Shown here in pieces: positions 1 to 11,580 of a stretch of DNA of 64,000 nucleotides. The position numbers and the translations under genes were made by a program. Every line of letters starts with the position of its first letter. The stretch's first letter is position 1. The notes under the pieces are model-generated. The model was not told the origin of the DNA and made no database searches. It was given only the letters and a program-made list of their open reading frames with translations. The DNA is from JAJRRL01 sp047404195 (GTDB taxonomy: Bacteria; Pseudomonadota; Gammaproteobacteria; JAJRRL01), in contig JBDOIU010000003.1 in assembly GCA_047404195.1 (NCBI GenBank), positions 57,156 to 121,155 on the forward strand, in the 5' to 3' direction.

Positions 1-2061
1 CAGCCCAACCTAGATTTTCAAATCGTCATGCAACATGCCATTGAAGAGGTGAAGCGCGCTGGTGGTGATACGGTGACGGGTGTTAATGTGCTATTGGCAA
101 TTTTCAGCGAGCGTGATTCGCAGTCAGTTTACTTTCTTAGTCAGGAAAATGTCACACATGCTAGCGCACTCAGTTATAGTTTGGGTGGAATGAGTAAGGC
201 ATCAGGGTTTCCGAATAAGGATATCAATCCATTCCAAGATTTAGCAGAGGGTGCGGACCTATCACCACCGCCATTAGTGCGGCAAGAAGAGAATATCACT
301 GATCTCTATACAACAAATTTGAATGAGAAAGCCGCTTTGGGAAATATTGATCCACTCATCGGCCGCTCAGAAGAGTTGAAGAGGGCAATGCAAGTATTAT
401 CGAGGCGCAATAAAAATAATCCGCTCTTTGTTGGAGAGGCGGGCGTTGGTAAAACAGCTGTCGCTGAGGGGATTGCACAGCTCATTGTCGATAAAAAAGT
501 ACCTGATTCAATGCTGGGCTGTACTGTCTATTCACTCGATTTAGGGGTTTTACTCGCGGGTACAAAATATCGTGGTGATTTCGAAAAACGTTTCAAAGCC
601 ATTCTCAAGGCACTGAATAAGCAAACAGGTGCGATTGTTTTTATTGATGAGATTCATAATCTGATCGGTGCGGGTTCTGCTACTGGTGGCACTTTAGATG
701 CATCTAACCTGATTAAGCCACTGCTTTCATCCGGTGAATTGCGATGTATGGGGGCAACAACATATGAAGAGTACCGCAAATATTTTGTGAAAGATGCCGC
801 ACTGAGTCGCCGTTTTCAGAAAATAGATATCAGTGAGCCAACACAAAAGGAAACAACACAAATTTTGCATGGCATAAAGGGTCGCTATGAGTTATACCAC
901 CATATCCGTTATTCTGATGAGTCAATTGATCGTGCAGCTGAGTTGTCAGCACGTTACTTGCCAGACAGACATATGCCTGATAAAGCCATTGATTTATTAG
1001 ATGAGGCAGGTGCATGCCAACATATTTACTCAGAGAAAAAACGTGTGAAAGAGATCACGCGTAAAGAGATAGACGAAGTGTTTTCAGGGATAGCACGCAT
1101 TCCTATTAATGATCTTCAGCAAAGCGATAAGAATATGCTGTGTGCTCTGTCATTAAAACTTAAAAAATTAATTTTTGGGCAGGATCATGCGGTTGAGAAA
1201 ATATGCAATAGTATTAAATTATCTCGCTCGGGCTTGGCAAGACCCGATAAACCTGTGGGATCGTTTTTACTGATTGGTCCAACGGGGGTTGGTAAGACTG
1301 CACTGATGCACTCATTGAGTGAGGAGTTGAATATTGAATTCCTACGATTTGATATGTCAGAATATATGGAGAAGCATTCTATATCTAAGTTGATCGGTGC
1401 ACCTCCGGGTTACGTCGGTTTCGATGAGGGTGGTATGTTGTCTGAGGCTGTCAGAAAGCATCCGCATGCAGTTTTACTGCTTGATGAGATCGAAAAAGCA
1501 CACAGCGATATCTACAATATTTTATTACAAGTCATGGATTACGGGCATCTCACAGATTCAAATGGTATGACCATTGACTTTAGGCATGTTATTATCGCTA
1601 TGACAAGTAACGTTGGTTCTGATTGCATGGAGAAAAATACCATTGGCTTCTCGGGTGGTGATGAGGTTCATGGTGTAGAAGAAGCTATTAAGCGCGTCTT
1701 TTCACCGGAATTTAGAAATCGCTTAGATGATATCGTTCAGTTTGACTACTTAGGTGAAAAAGTCATCATGAAAGTGGTTGATAAGTTCATTAAAGAGCTA
1801 AGACAGCAAATGAAGGCTAAAGAGATGAAGCTGAGTATCTCATCTGCTGCTAAGAAGCTGCTAGCAACATTGGGTTATGACAAAAAGATGGGAGCGCGTC
1901 CAATGTCACGTGTTATCCAAGAAAAGATTCGTTTACCCATTGCAGAGCTTTTGCTGGATGAGGATGATGAGTCAAACATTCAGCAGGTTAATGTGGGTGT
2001 AAACAAGGGTGAGCTTGTCATTACTGTGCAGAAGAAAAACGAGCTCATGGCAGTAGACTAG
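1..2061 (+). CDS. clpA: ATP-dependent Clp protease ATP-binding subunit ClpA (5' end outside window)
   Basis: ClpA is the AAA+ unfoldase that feeds substrates, including ClpS-delivered N-degron proteins, to the ClpP peptidase. The frame is open from base 1, and the residues before the first ATG at 28 (QPNLDFQIV) match the end of the Clp N-domain, so the true start lies upstream. Counting from base 28, the first AAA+ module has Walker A GEAGVGKT near residue 136 and Walker B VFIDEIHN near 209. The second has GPTGVGKT near 416 and LLLDEIEKAH near 482. An IGF tripeptide near residue 539 is the expected ClpP-docking loop, which separates ClpA from ClpB. The C-terminal D2 small domain is complete. 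The clpS gene usually sits just upstream and would be outside the window. Identification is firm. Confidence 0.97.
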   Translation, partial: QPNLDFQIVMQHAIEEVKRAGGDTVTGVNVLLAIFSERDSQSVYFLSQENVTHASALSYSLGGMSKASGFPNKDINPFQDLAEGADLSPPPLVRQEENITDLYTTNLNEKAALGNIDPLIGRSEELKRAMQVLSRRNKNNPLFVGEAGVGKTAVAEGIAQLIVDKKVPDSMLGCTVYSLDLGVLLAGTKYRGDFEKRFKAILKALNKQTGAIVFIDEIHNLIGAGSATGGTLDASNLIKPLLSSGELRCMGATTYEEYRKYFVKDAALSRRFQKIDISEPTQKETTQILHGIKGRYELYHHIRYSDESIDRAAELSARYLPDRHMPDKAIDLLDEAGACQHIYSEKKRVKEITRKEIDEVFSGIARIPINDLQQSDKNMLCALSLKLKKLIFGQDHAVEKICNSIKLSRSGLARPDKPVGSFLLIGPTGVGKTALMHSLSEELNIEFLRFDMSEYMEKHSISKLIGAPPGYVGFDEGGMLSEAVRKHPHAVLLLDEIEKAHSDIYNILLQVMDYGHLTDSNGMTIDFRHVIIAMTSNVGSDCMEKNTIGFSGGDEVHGVEEAIKRVFSPEFRNRLDDIVQFDYLGEKVIMKVVDKFIKELRQQMKAKEMKLSISSAAKKLLATLGYDKKMGARPMSRVIQEKIRLPIAELLLDEDDESNIQQVNVGVNKGELVITVQKKNELMAVD

Positions 2062-2633
2062 TAGTCACTCCCAATTGCATAGCGCAGTTACTCATAAATT
2101 ATAAAGTGCTGCTCAGATTCATGTGGTCTGGCGTGGCATAACCCGATGCGTGTCTATAGTCAATTTCAATATGACAATGTGTATTGCTGATGGCTCACTG
2201 TTTAGCGCTGCTCCTATCATATTTATGTGAAAAATTCCACATCTAAGTTGTACGATAATTATTTGTTACCAGCAATAATAAATTGATAATGCCATTTCTC
2301 ACAATTTTAAGTGTCCAGATCACTGCACTGTATGGCCAGGAATATGCTTCAAAGCATATTTGGGCGTGTTGTGACTGATTAATTGGCTAAACAGGTGCAC
2401 AGAGAGTGGTACAGTCTGTTATTTTTAGTTAATTATAGGTATTTCATACCCTTTTTAGTGATGGTTTATTCATATAAATTCTATCTAGCTTTAGTTAATG
2501 CCATGCGGTGATTGGGGCATGAAAGTGTCATCATACTGCAATTAATTAACTGATGGATATGAGTCAGCAAGTGATGATGATATTGCTCATATGTATTTTG
2601 GAGTCTCATCGCTGACAATATAAGGATTTTATA
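2062..2633. other. Intergenic stretch without a recognised gene
   Basis: These 572 bases between clpA and the YD-repeat remnant hold no convincing open frame on either strand. Two small inverted repeats are visible: a perfect one at 2341-2360, and a short stem at 2438-2450 (GGTAT, 3-nt loop, ATACC) followed by CTTTTT, which could be a weak terminator for clpA. The rest is AT-rich with frequent stops in all frames. It may be eroded coding sequence, but I cannot identify a parent gene. Confidence 0.6.
2341..2360. repeat. Perfect 9-bp inverted repeat
   Basis: AATATGCTT and AAGCATATT are exact reverse complements separated by CA. No T-run follows on either strand, so it is not a classical terminator. 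It could be a protein-binding palindrome or chance in AT-rich DNA. Confidence 0.4.
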
Positions 2634-5600
2634 ATGCCAGTTAAACACCCAATTTCATTTATCAGTTCATTAACACTTGGACTAGAGCATTCATCTCATC
2701 AGCTTGTTGGCAATGTGATGCCAGCTCACACACTTGGCCTTGCTGAGATTCAGCTCATTACAATATATTTAATAAAAACACGTGTATCTTAGATACGGCG
2801 GCTATATTTGAACATACGTGTCGAATAGTACATTTAGGTTATGTATTTAATTCAGCAGACAAAGTACAGCCATGGCAGTTCATGTTAGAGCAGCTGATGA
2901 CATTACCCAGCGTGACTGCAAAGGATGGAGATCATTGCATGTTGCGAACCTTAACGGGCTCCTTGGTTACTTATACGTTTGATGCAAAGAACAACAGATA
3001 TGTAGAAAGCGACTTCGGTGACGCTAGAAACATCATGTATTTTGATAAAGCAAAACAATTTTGGATACTATATAACGCTGAAACCCAGCAACGCTTGGTG
3101 TTTGACATGCAGGGCCGTTTGCATAGTGCGTATAAAGATGGTCTTGATGTGTGTCAATATGAATATGATAAAAGTGGCAGACTGATAACAATCACACCAG
3201 CATCTGATCCAGCAACAGCGAGAAGCTATGTCGTTTCGTATGCTGACAACAGTGTCGGTGACCTTGTTTCAATTTCCATTGTGTCTAAGAAGAACACAAT
3301 GCTGCTTCGCGAGTACCAATTTAATAAAGCGGGCATGTTGCAAACAACAAGTGTTATTAACAGGTCGATAATCAGCTTAGTTTGGGCTCTGCTGATGCAG
3401 CTTGTCAGGTTGAATATCAGTATGAACATAATACTGCTGGGCTTATTTCACAAATAGCGCAGGCTGATGGCAGTATGCTGAGGTTTAATCATGATTCAAC
3501 AGACATGAGCCTCACTTCATTGACCATTGGTCAGGGAGAAGATGCCTATGATATTTTATGTGACTTTTCACAATTCAACAAAGGAAAAGTATCATTCTCT
3601 TTGACCGGTGATGGTACGAGGTCAATAATCTTCGATCCAAAATCGGCATTGATTTCAAGTGTCACTGATTGCTTATCAGATGTCCTGTGTGCACATAAGA
3701 CGCGTCTATTGGCAAAATCTGCAAGGACCACACCAGGGCATTATCGTGCAGTTGGTGAGTCTGCAGCAGAAGTGACATCATATGAGTACGATAATGGTCG
3801 CTTATTATCGAAAACAAGCCCTAATGGTAAAGTGATAAAGTGGGAGCGAGAGACTAATAAAGATTTAATCGCATGCGGTATGGTGTCACAGCAGCAAGAT
3901 GGTGCTATAACAACCACATACAAGAATGACGTTCTTTCAGGTACCGTGCGTTGTACAAGTATCTCTACAGTCTTGTCATCGGATTCTGTGAGTACCAGAA
4001 CCTTCGTCTTCAAAAGTGCTGGTACTCGGCCAGACTTCCTGGCGGATACACTTGTACATATGCAGTATGGTGTGTCAGCAGATGGGCGAGTCACGCAGTA
4101 TGATGTAGATCCACAATCTGGCCTGGTGCAATCAACCAGGCACTTCACTGGTATGACATCTGCTACCAGCGGTCAAGATCTTGATGCTTGGTCAAAATCA
4201 GAAATTACCGCAAAGCGTTTTTCATTGACACAAGTCATGCATATCAACGGTACGAGAAAGTTACAATCACAAATCGAATTTTACACAGTAACAGCAAATG
4301 GAGAAGGTGTCCGAGATCAAAATACCAAGTATGTTGCATTCGAATATGATGATCTGTATCAATGTTGTAACACCATCACTACTCGGCAATGGGTTCCAGG
4401 TGACGACCCGATAACGTTTTCTGAAAGCCAGGTGTACAATGAGCTTGGTCAATGTGTTCAGCGATCAGAAGATGCCCTTATTATTAATGAAGACGATTTT
4501 TGGCAAAATCAAAAAATTTCAGTATCGCGTCAGTCTTATACGGAGCAAACAACATACTCTAATACACCTGATGACAAGGGGCATCGTAGTACGACGTTCG
4601 TTCATGTTAACAATCGTATCGACCAAAGCATAGAGACTTTGAAGGTTTGTATGATCTCTAGCAGCTCAACCGATCCAGATTCCCGTGAATCAAGAACAAC
4701 AGCAGTGGTATACAATAAAGTTGGACAAAGATGGAAGGTGACCAATGAAGCTGGTGCTGATTCGTACGAGTATTATGATTCGTTGGGTAGATTGATTTTC
4801 GAGGTCAATGCCCTTGGTGTCGTAACAGCTCACAATTATCAGGTCATACACCTGATGCAGGCTAAAACAAGGTATGCCAACATAATTGATGTAACAAAAT
4901 TGGATGTGACATCATTGGCGTCATTGCTATCACAAATTACGCCCGATTTAGTCAATGATCGAGTAACCTATGAGTTTTTAGATTGTCATGACCAAGTTCG
5001 TTTCAAGGTTGATGAAAAGGGATATGTCATCGAGTATCGTTATGACCAGCAGAAAAATAAAATAGCACGGATTAGATATACTGCTGCCATTTCAGCTGAT
5101 ACGCTATATGCATGGCTAGCCGGTACTACGCTTTCCATGCCAGGCCCAACAGATACAACTCCAATCACGACAGCATCGCAGGCAGATTATCTCGTCGACA
5201 CATATTACTATAATCATGACTGTATTGAGGTTATGCATATCAGCCCGTCGGGATGGGTGACTTGTACTGATTATGACGGTGCGTTGAATGTTATACGAAC
5301 TGTAAAATGCGCTCAAAGATACCAGGGAGTAATGCCAGAAGGGGCATTACCTAAGGTCGCATACGACGCATCAAAAGACATATATGAATTTTCATTTTAT
5401 GATCGCATGAATCGCATGCAGTTAAGCGTTAATGCTAGAGGTGCGCACAAGCAGTTTTCACATTATTTATCTGATAATGTAAGCATCGAAATTCATTATG
5501 GAAAAATGATAGACATTGCTGCTTTGATAGCATCGAAAAGCCACGTTGCGCCCACTCTACCTGCGCCTGATGCGTCTGACCGAACAATCACAAGGTCATA

Positions 5601-6627
5601 TGATTATAGTGACCGAGAAATACTGACGAGATCCACCACAGGGGAATCCAGTTTTACTGTTTATGATGCAATGGGGTCCAAATGCGCGCATGTTGTCTAT
5701 GATTCAGCAAGATTAGGTGACCTAAGTGGCGACGCTTTGCGTTCAAACCACAGTGTATATAACCTGTGGCAGGAAGAAATAGCCTGTAATTCACCGGCAA
5801 CAGAGAAACTGCTTCTTAGCATCTTGTCTGATAAAACCAAATCACCTTCGGCCAGACAGCAATTGGTGGACATGCACTGGCAACAATGCTGTATACGAAA
5901 GCAGTATGATAAGGGTGGTTTGTTGCTCAAAAAGTTTAATACCAAAAATGACACAACCGAGGATAACTTGGGTGCAACTATTTATTACTACGACAAGCTC
6001 TCACGTCTCACATTTATCGTTGGTGCAAGTGGCCAAGTTACTGCGCATGAATATACAGTATTTAATGAGCGATCAAGTATTCGTCAGGTTGCTAAAGACT
6101 TTGATGTTGATGGCAGAGTTTACTTTGCACTACGTGGTGGTTAACAGACATCTCAATCGGTGTCTGTACTGACACAGAATTACTCAGATAATGATGATAC
6201 ATTGACGACAAATTTATTCGATCTTCGCGGTGACAGGCTGCTATTGACAAACCCTGAGGGGTATAAAACGAGCTTTAAGACAGATGTCTTTCACCGATGT
6301 ACTGTGCAAAAACAATCGCGCATGTCAAAGAACAGTGGCGATGTCATCACCGAATATGACTTTGACACTGAAGGTAATGAAACAAGCAAATCACGTTCAG
6401 ATGCCGCAGGCACGGTTTCATTGTCAACGCATCGAGCATATGATCATCCGCTTAATGTGCTTACTTCTCGCACAGATGCCATGGGTATGCAAACAGTATT
6501 TGTTCTGGATTGTTGTGGTAATATAGTGAGTGAGGGATCACCAAATGGTCCCAGCGCTGGATCTTTCTTCGACACGATTGACAGATCACAGTATATTGCC
6601 AGCCCTACATCGAATCGAGACATCTGA
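2634..6627 (+). pseudogene. Decayed YD-repeat (RHS/Tc-toxin-like) protein gene
   Basis: The probable start is ATG 2634, with AAGGA seven bases upstream. The protein frame is then broken. Frame 2634 runs into TAG at 2790, but the reading continues in another frame from about 2762 through 3364. It shifts again near 3365 into the frame ending at TAA 6142-6144. After that stop the same frame continues to 6627. Across all fragments the sequence shows YD-type repeats such as YEYDNGRL, YEYYDSLGRL, IEYRYDQQ and TEYDFDTEG, as in RHS/YD proteins, which are large secreted or surface shells often carrying toxins. No RHS core C-terminal signature (DPxGL) is seen; the frame instead runs into a leucine-rich-repeat remnant. 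At least two frameshifts and one nonsense codon make expression of the full protein unlikely. Confidence 0.8.
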
Positions 6628-7876
6628 CTTGCAAGAACTAAAGCTTGATAACAACGAGCTTTCATACTTCGGAGAGGTTGTTCGCTTTCCTGAAGCGCTT
6701 GCTTTGCAAGCTATTTCGCTGGCATATAATGACTTTATATCAGGCACATCTGGTATTCAATTGCTATTAAAACGTGATGCGGTACGGTCAGTAGACTTAT
6801 CAATGATTGATGTTCCTGACTACGAAAGGGCGGCATTATTCGATGTTTTAGGTAATAAGTCATCATATGAACAGCTCAATTTAGCAGCTATAGTGCTTAC
6901 AGATACCGAATTGACCTCGATGTTAAGTCAGTGGTTGATGAATGACGCATCTATCATTGTACTCGACTTGTCAGATAACAGTGAGTTAACTAACCAAAGT
7001 CTGTCACAAATGATTGCAGACGCAAGTGCTTTACATATTCAAAAACTATCCATTCCCAGAACTGACTTATCAGAAATGATTAATGCCAGTGCATGAGCCA
7101 ACTTATTGTCAAGCCATTCATCTGTCAACACGCTTGATTTAAGTGGTGCGTTGTTGTCTAGTCAAAACTTTTTATCAATGATTTGTTTTATGAACAGAAT
7201 GTCACCCTTACGGAGTCTTACTTTATCACATAATGAGCTTTCTTCATTGTCTTGGAAGATGTTTGTTGACAAAATGCAGATTAAGCCAAAATATATGCGT
7301 GGTATTGACGAGCCTGCCAGCTGGGATTATAACCGTTACAGGAAATACTTCACCCAAAACAATCAATTACAGGAGCTCAATATAGTCGATGCTGGCCTTG
7401 AATCTGCAAATCTTATGAAATTCTGTATCGCTCTTCAATTCTGTGATTACTTGCAACTATCGCATGTTGATTTTGGTCGGCAAGGCATACTTGATTCACC
7501 TAGTATCGACGTGCCAGGCTGTCCTTACCCCGTTTCAGCATATAATGATGTTGATCGCGGACTGCTCAGCGTTGCAAATTTACACGAGCTTGATCGAACA
7601 CCAGCGATCATGTTTCTGATTGGTATGAGTGCATTATTAGCTGGTTTTATCACCTTAGCTTTCGTTTCCCTGTTTCACAAAAATAAATGTAGCTGTCGGA
7701 ATGAAATATATAATCGCATGACAAGCAGGTTCTGCATGCCAGCATCTCAGCATTTTTCGGGCGTGTTTAACCTCCTTAATGAGCGAATTTTACCACCAGA
7801 TGATATCTCGGTTAATAGCAGTGGTGAGGATTTAACTGATGACCAAAAAAGCACTGTGAGTCTTGACAGTCTTTGA
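6602..7876 (+). pseudogene. Decayed leucine-rich-repeat protein with C-terminal membrane segment
   Basis: From about 6602 one frame encodes LRR units such as LQELKLDNNELS, IIVLDLSDNSEL, VNTLDLSGALL and LRSLTLSHNELSSL, the ribonuclease-inhibitor-like LRR pattern. The same frame is interrupted once by TGA at 7094-7096 and resumes directly (ANLLSSHSS...) to 7876. Near the end a hydrophobic stretch (MFLIGMSALLAGFITLAFVS) is followed by a basic, Cys-containing segment, so the intact product would have been membrane-anchored with a cytoplasmic tail. The 5' end is missing: the LRR frame starts abruptly where the YD-repeat frame ends. This looks like a deletion fusion of two genes or a broken chimera. 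LRR proteins of this kind are common among host-interaction factors, but the function here is unknown. Confidence 0.7.
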
Positions 7877-7993
7877 GTCAAGCCCAATAACTAGACTGAT
7901 TAACTGTTTTGGTTCAGTTTGTTCTTGAATATATAGGTTTCATTACGCTTGCTCTCTTTGATTAATGCCTTTTTGCTGGTTAGCTCAAAGTTG

Positions 7994-10900
7994 CTACTCA
8001 ACCGTGCGAATTGCCTCTATCGTGTGTTTCAAAATATTCATGTCTGCTGCTAAGTTCATGGGTTTATTTCTGAGGATACGCAGCTTTTTCTGTTGCACAA
8101 TTTGTATTGTTTTTGGTTTTTCTTGTAAAATCTGTAGGAGCTTTCTGTTATCAACATTGGGTGAGGCATGAAATTCTATAATCATTGCTTGCTTGGTGAA
8201 TTTAATGTTTTTGCAGCTAATTGTACCACAAAAGATTCGGCACTGTTGTGCCTGAATGAGGTGCTTGCATTCCTCAGGTGCTGTGCCAAATCGATCGATT
8301 AGATCGGCATGAAATTGATTGATGCTTTCGCCATCATGGCAGCGTGCTAATCTGCTGTATAGATTCAAGCGCGTGTTGACATCAGAGATATATGATTTGG
8401 GGAGTAATGCAGAAATACCTAGGTCAACTTCACACTCCAGCACCTGGGCAGGCCCATGTTCTTCATGTGTTTTGTTGAGTGACTTAATTGCATGATTTAA
8501 CATTTCCAGGTAAAGCCCATAACCAATATTATTGATTTGTCCGCTTTGGCTTTTACCAAGAATGTCACCTGCACCACGTATCTCAAGATCTTGTGTTGCT
8601 AGCTTAAAGCCAGCACCCAGGCTATCATGTGCCATGAGAGCTTCGAGTCGGCGCTTAGCATCAGATGTGAGCTTTTGATGTCGCTCTATCAGCATATAAG
8701 CATATGCTTGATGGTGCGATCGACCCACGCGGCCACGTATCTGGTGTAACTGCGCCAGCCCAAAGCGATCTGCTTTGTTCACGATAATGGTGTTCGCATT
8801 GGCGATATCAATCCCTGATTCAATAATGGTTGTTGAAATCAGTACATGAAATCTTTGTTGTTGAAATGCAAACATCACTTGCTCAAGTTGTTTTTCAGTC
8901 ATCTGACCATGCGCATAATCAAATTTTATTTCAGGACAGGCTTCACGCAGGCGCTCAATGAGTGCAGGGATGGTGCGTATATCATTATGTAAGAAATAGG
9001 ATTGTCCACCTCGATTATGTTCCCGCTCTAATGCTTCTTTGATTAACGTCATGTCAAATGGTTTGAGAAAAGTCTTGACAGATAAGCGACGTGCCGGCGG
9101 CGTTGCAATGATAGATAAGTCACGCAGTTTTGCTAATGATAGGCTTAAGGTGCGTGGAATGGGTGTTGCTGTCATTGTTAGGATGTCAATACTCGTTTTG
9201 AGTGCTTTGATACGCTCTTTTTGTTTGACACCAAAGCGATGCTCTTCATCAACGATAAGCAGGCCAAGTGACTTAAATGTAATGCTTGGGTTAAGAATTT
9301 TGTGGGTAGCAACGACAATATTGCATTGCCCTGATTTGAGCTCCGCTAAAATCTGTTTTTCTTCTTTAGCTGGACAGCTCCCTGTCAGAAGCTTGATGTT
9401 AAACGGCCAGTTTGCAAAGCGATCTACACATGTTTTATGGTGTTGTTGTGCGAGGAGGGTTGTTGGCGCAAGCAGTACGACTTGGTGGTGGTTTTCCATG
9501 ACCACAAATGCTGATTGCAGAGCAACTTCTGTTTTACCAAAGCCAACATCACCACAAAGTAAGCGGTCCATACAACGCTCTGTAGCAAGGTCGTCTAATA
9601 TGTCCTCGATGGCTGCTGTTTGGTCATATGTTTCAACAAATGGAAATTCATTTTTGAAATCCTGCAGTGTTTTGGGTTGTATATTGAAGGCATGGCCTGG
9701 TTGCGCCTCTCTCTCCGCGTATAATTTCAAGAGCTCTGCTGCCACATCTTCAGCACGCTTTTCTGCCTTTGCTTTATCTTTTTTCCATTGTTTTGTGCCC
9801 AGCCTAGATAGGGCAGGTTTTTCTTGGTGAATACTGCAATATCGGCTCAGTTGATCAAGAGATGAGATGGGGCTATATATTTTATCACCCTCATCATACT
9901 CTATCAGGCAGTATTCTTTACTGTCCGTATCTGTGGTAATGGTTTCTAGGCCTTGATAAATACCAATTCCATGTTGCTTATGCACGATGATATCGCCAAT
10001 ATTAAGCTCACTCAGGCTGTATATCAGCTCACCTGTCTCAAAAGCAGTTTTGCGCGTTTTCTTCAGTTGTCGAATAGGTTGATAGCCCAGCAAGTCAGAT
10101 TCTGCAATCACTGTCAATTGCTGTGGTTTCAGCCTACAGCCCGTTTGAAATGGGAAAATGCCAATATTCAGCTGGCTTGTTGATGTGAGTGCTTCCTGCC
10201 ATGTGTGGCATACCTTAAGCGTCCATTCTTGTCCGGCACATTGTTCTTGCATAACGGCTTGCCTACCAGCAGTGTCAACGCAGATTAAAACACGCTCATT
10301 ATCTTCTATTGTGGGTAGCCATGCAGCAAGTTTTTTGAGTGGGCTGTCTTTGGGTTTCTCTGGTGATAAGTTCGGTAGTGCATATGCAGGTAGTGCTTGT
10401 GTCAGTCGGTGAGTATTTTCTGTGACTAGGCATATTTGCGTGAACTGCCTCTGGTTGTGTTGCCACTCTTCTGGTGTCTGAAAGCATTGTTCCGGTTTGC
10501 AGATGGGTCGACACTGATCGTGTGCATATTGCTCGTAGCGTTGCGTTTGTTGTTGCCAGAATTGTGTGGTGGCAGCGTTGTTGTGATCCAGTCTGACAAG
10601 TAATGCATTCTCAGGCAAATAGTCAAAGAGGGTGTCGAGTTTTTCAAAGAATAGCGGTAAATAGTACTCAGCACCGGCATGTGCTCTTGCCTCTGAAATA
10701 GCTTGATACATTGGGCACGCATTCGGGTTGCCTTCAAATTGTTTTCGCCAGGCCTGCCTAAAATGCTGAATGCCATCCACTGTCAGAGGGTATTCCTCTG
10801 CTGCTAATGTCGAAATTTGTGTGACACTGCGCTCCGAGCGTTGTGTTTCTGGATCAAACACATTGATCGCAGTGACTTCATCATCAAAGAATTGAATCCG

Positions 10901-11440
10901 AAAGGGTGTCTCTTCTCCAGTAGGGTAAACGTCAAATATTTCCCCACGCTGACAAAATTCTCCAGGCTCATAAACCTGGTTCACCCGACGGTATGCTGCT
11001 TCACTTAATTTGAGCGCCAGTGTTGATGGGTCAATGGTATCATTTTGTTTAATATGCAGTGATTGCGCCAAGATACTTTCTTTTGGAGCAAGTCGGGTTA
11101 GGGCGGTTCCCAAATCGCAGATGAGGAAGCCTGCTGTCTGTTCACGTAGTTTTGCTAGGCAATCCAGGCGTTGTGAAATGATATCACGGTGCGGTGAGAA
11201 GTGATCATATGCCAATGTTTCCCAGCTGGGTAAGTCATGGACACATGTTTCAGCTTTGCAAATGGCCTTTAAGAATTTAACGCAATGGTCGGCTTGTTGC
11301 CTGTTGTCAGTGATAATCACAGTTAATCGATTCTCAGCTAAGTCTTTCTCAGCTAAGGCAATGAGTCCAGTATCCAGCGTTGGCGACTGCCAGATATGTC
11401 GCGGATGTTGGTCAAGTTCGTGTACATTTTCAGTCAGCAT
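7994..11440 (-). CDS. mfd: Transcription-repair coupling factor Mfd
   Basis: Mfd removes RNA polymerase stalled at DNA lesions and recruits UvrA. In order, the protein has a UvrB-like N-terminal module, a CarD-like RNA-polymerase-interaction domain around residues 475-545 (GDIIVHKQHGIGIYQGLE), a RecG-like DNA translocase and a C-terminal TRCF domain. The translocase has Walker A GDVGFGKTE near 630, the DEEH box near 730 and TATPIPRTL. I place the start at the second ATG (11440): GAGG lies nine bases upstream, and this gives 1148 residues, the length of E. coli Mfd. An ATG five codons earlier (11455) is possible but lacks a clear ribosome site. The gene is transcribed toward the decayed YD/LRR region and appears intact. 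Confidence 0.97.
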   Translation of the reverse strand: MLTENVHELDQHPRHIWQSPTLDTGLIALAEKDLAENRLTVIITDNRQQADHCVKFLKAICKAETCVHDLPSWETLAYDHFSPHRDIISQRLDCLAKLREQTAGFLICDLGTALTRLAPKESILAQSLHIKQNDTIDPSTLALKLSEAAYRRVNQVYEPGEFCQRGEIFDVYPTGEETPFRIQFFDDEVTAINVFDPETQRSERSVTQISTLAAEEYPLTVDGIQHFRQAWRKQFEGNPNACPMYQAISEARAHAGAEYYLPLFFEKLDTLFDYLPENALLVRLDHNNAATTQFWQQQTQRYEQYAHDQCRPICKPEQCFQTPEEWQHNQRQFTQICLVTENTHRLTQALPAYALPNLSPEKPKDSPLKKLAAWLPTIEDNERVLICVDTAGRQAVMQEQCAGQEWTLKVCHTWQEALTSTSQLNIGIFPFQTGCRLKPQQLTVIAESDLLGYQPIRQLKKTRKTAFETGELIYSLSELNIGDIIVHKQHGIGIYQGLETITTDTDSKEYCLIEYDEGDKIYSPISSLDQLSRYCSIHQEKPALSRLGTKQWKKDKAKAEKRAEDVAAELLKLYAEREAQPGHAFNIQPKTLQDFKNEFPFVETYDQTAAIEDILDDLATERCMDRLLCGDVGFGKTEVALQSAFVVMENHHQVVLLAPTTLLAQQHHKTCVDRFANWPFNIKLLTGSCPAKEEKQILAELKSGQCNIVVATHKILNPSITFKSLGLLIVDEEHRFGVKQKERIKALKTSIDILTMTATPIPRTLSLSLAKLRDLSIIATPPARRLSVKTFLKPFDMTLIKEALEREHNRGGQSYFLHNDIRTIPALIERLREACPEIKFDYAHGQMTEKQLEQVMFAFQQQRFHVLISTTIIESGIDIANANTIIVNKADRFGLAQLHQIRGRVGRSHHQAYAYMLIERHQKLTSDAKRRLEALMAHDSLGAGFKLATQDLEIRGAGDILGKSQSGQINNIGYGLYLEMLNHAIKSLNKTHEEHGPAQVLECEVDLGISALLPKSYISDVNTRLNLYSRLARCHDGESINQFHADLIDRFGTAPEECKHLIQAQQCRIFCGTISCKNIKFTKQAMIIEFHASPNVDNRKLLQILQEKPKTIQIVQQKKLRILRNKPMNLAADMNILKHTIEAIRTVE

Positions 11441-11580
11441 GCATCCAATCCTCATTAATGCGTCTGTGATAGTGGCTGAGGATAACCGATCATGTTATTG
11501 GCTGCAAACCTGCCAGGCTGTACAAATGATGCCGCCAGCGGCATAATTTGCTTTCTGATCAGTGTTGCTTGGAGGCGTTG

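Noticed and set aside
2438..2456. Terminator for clpA (5-bp stem plus T-run)
   Set aside because: The stem is too short and lies nearly 380 bases past the stop; kept only as a remark.
6142..7096. Genetic-code reassignment or selenocysteine explaining the TAA/TGA interruptions
   Set aside because: All intact genes in the window use TAA, TAG and TGA as stops, and the same region also has frameshifts, so decay is simpler.
9039..9830. 263-codon plus-strand open frame
   Set aside because: It is a shadow of mfd on the opposite strand with no ribosome site or family resemblance.
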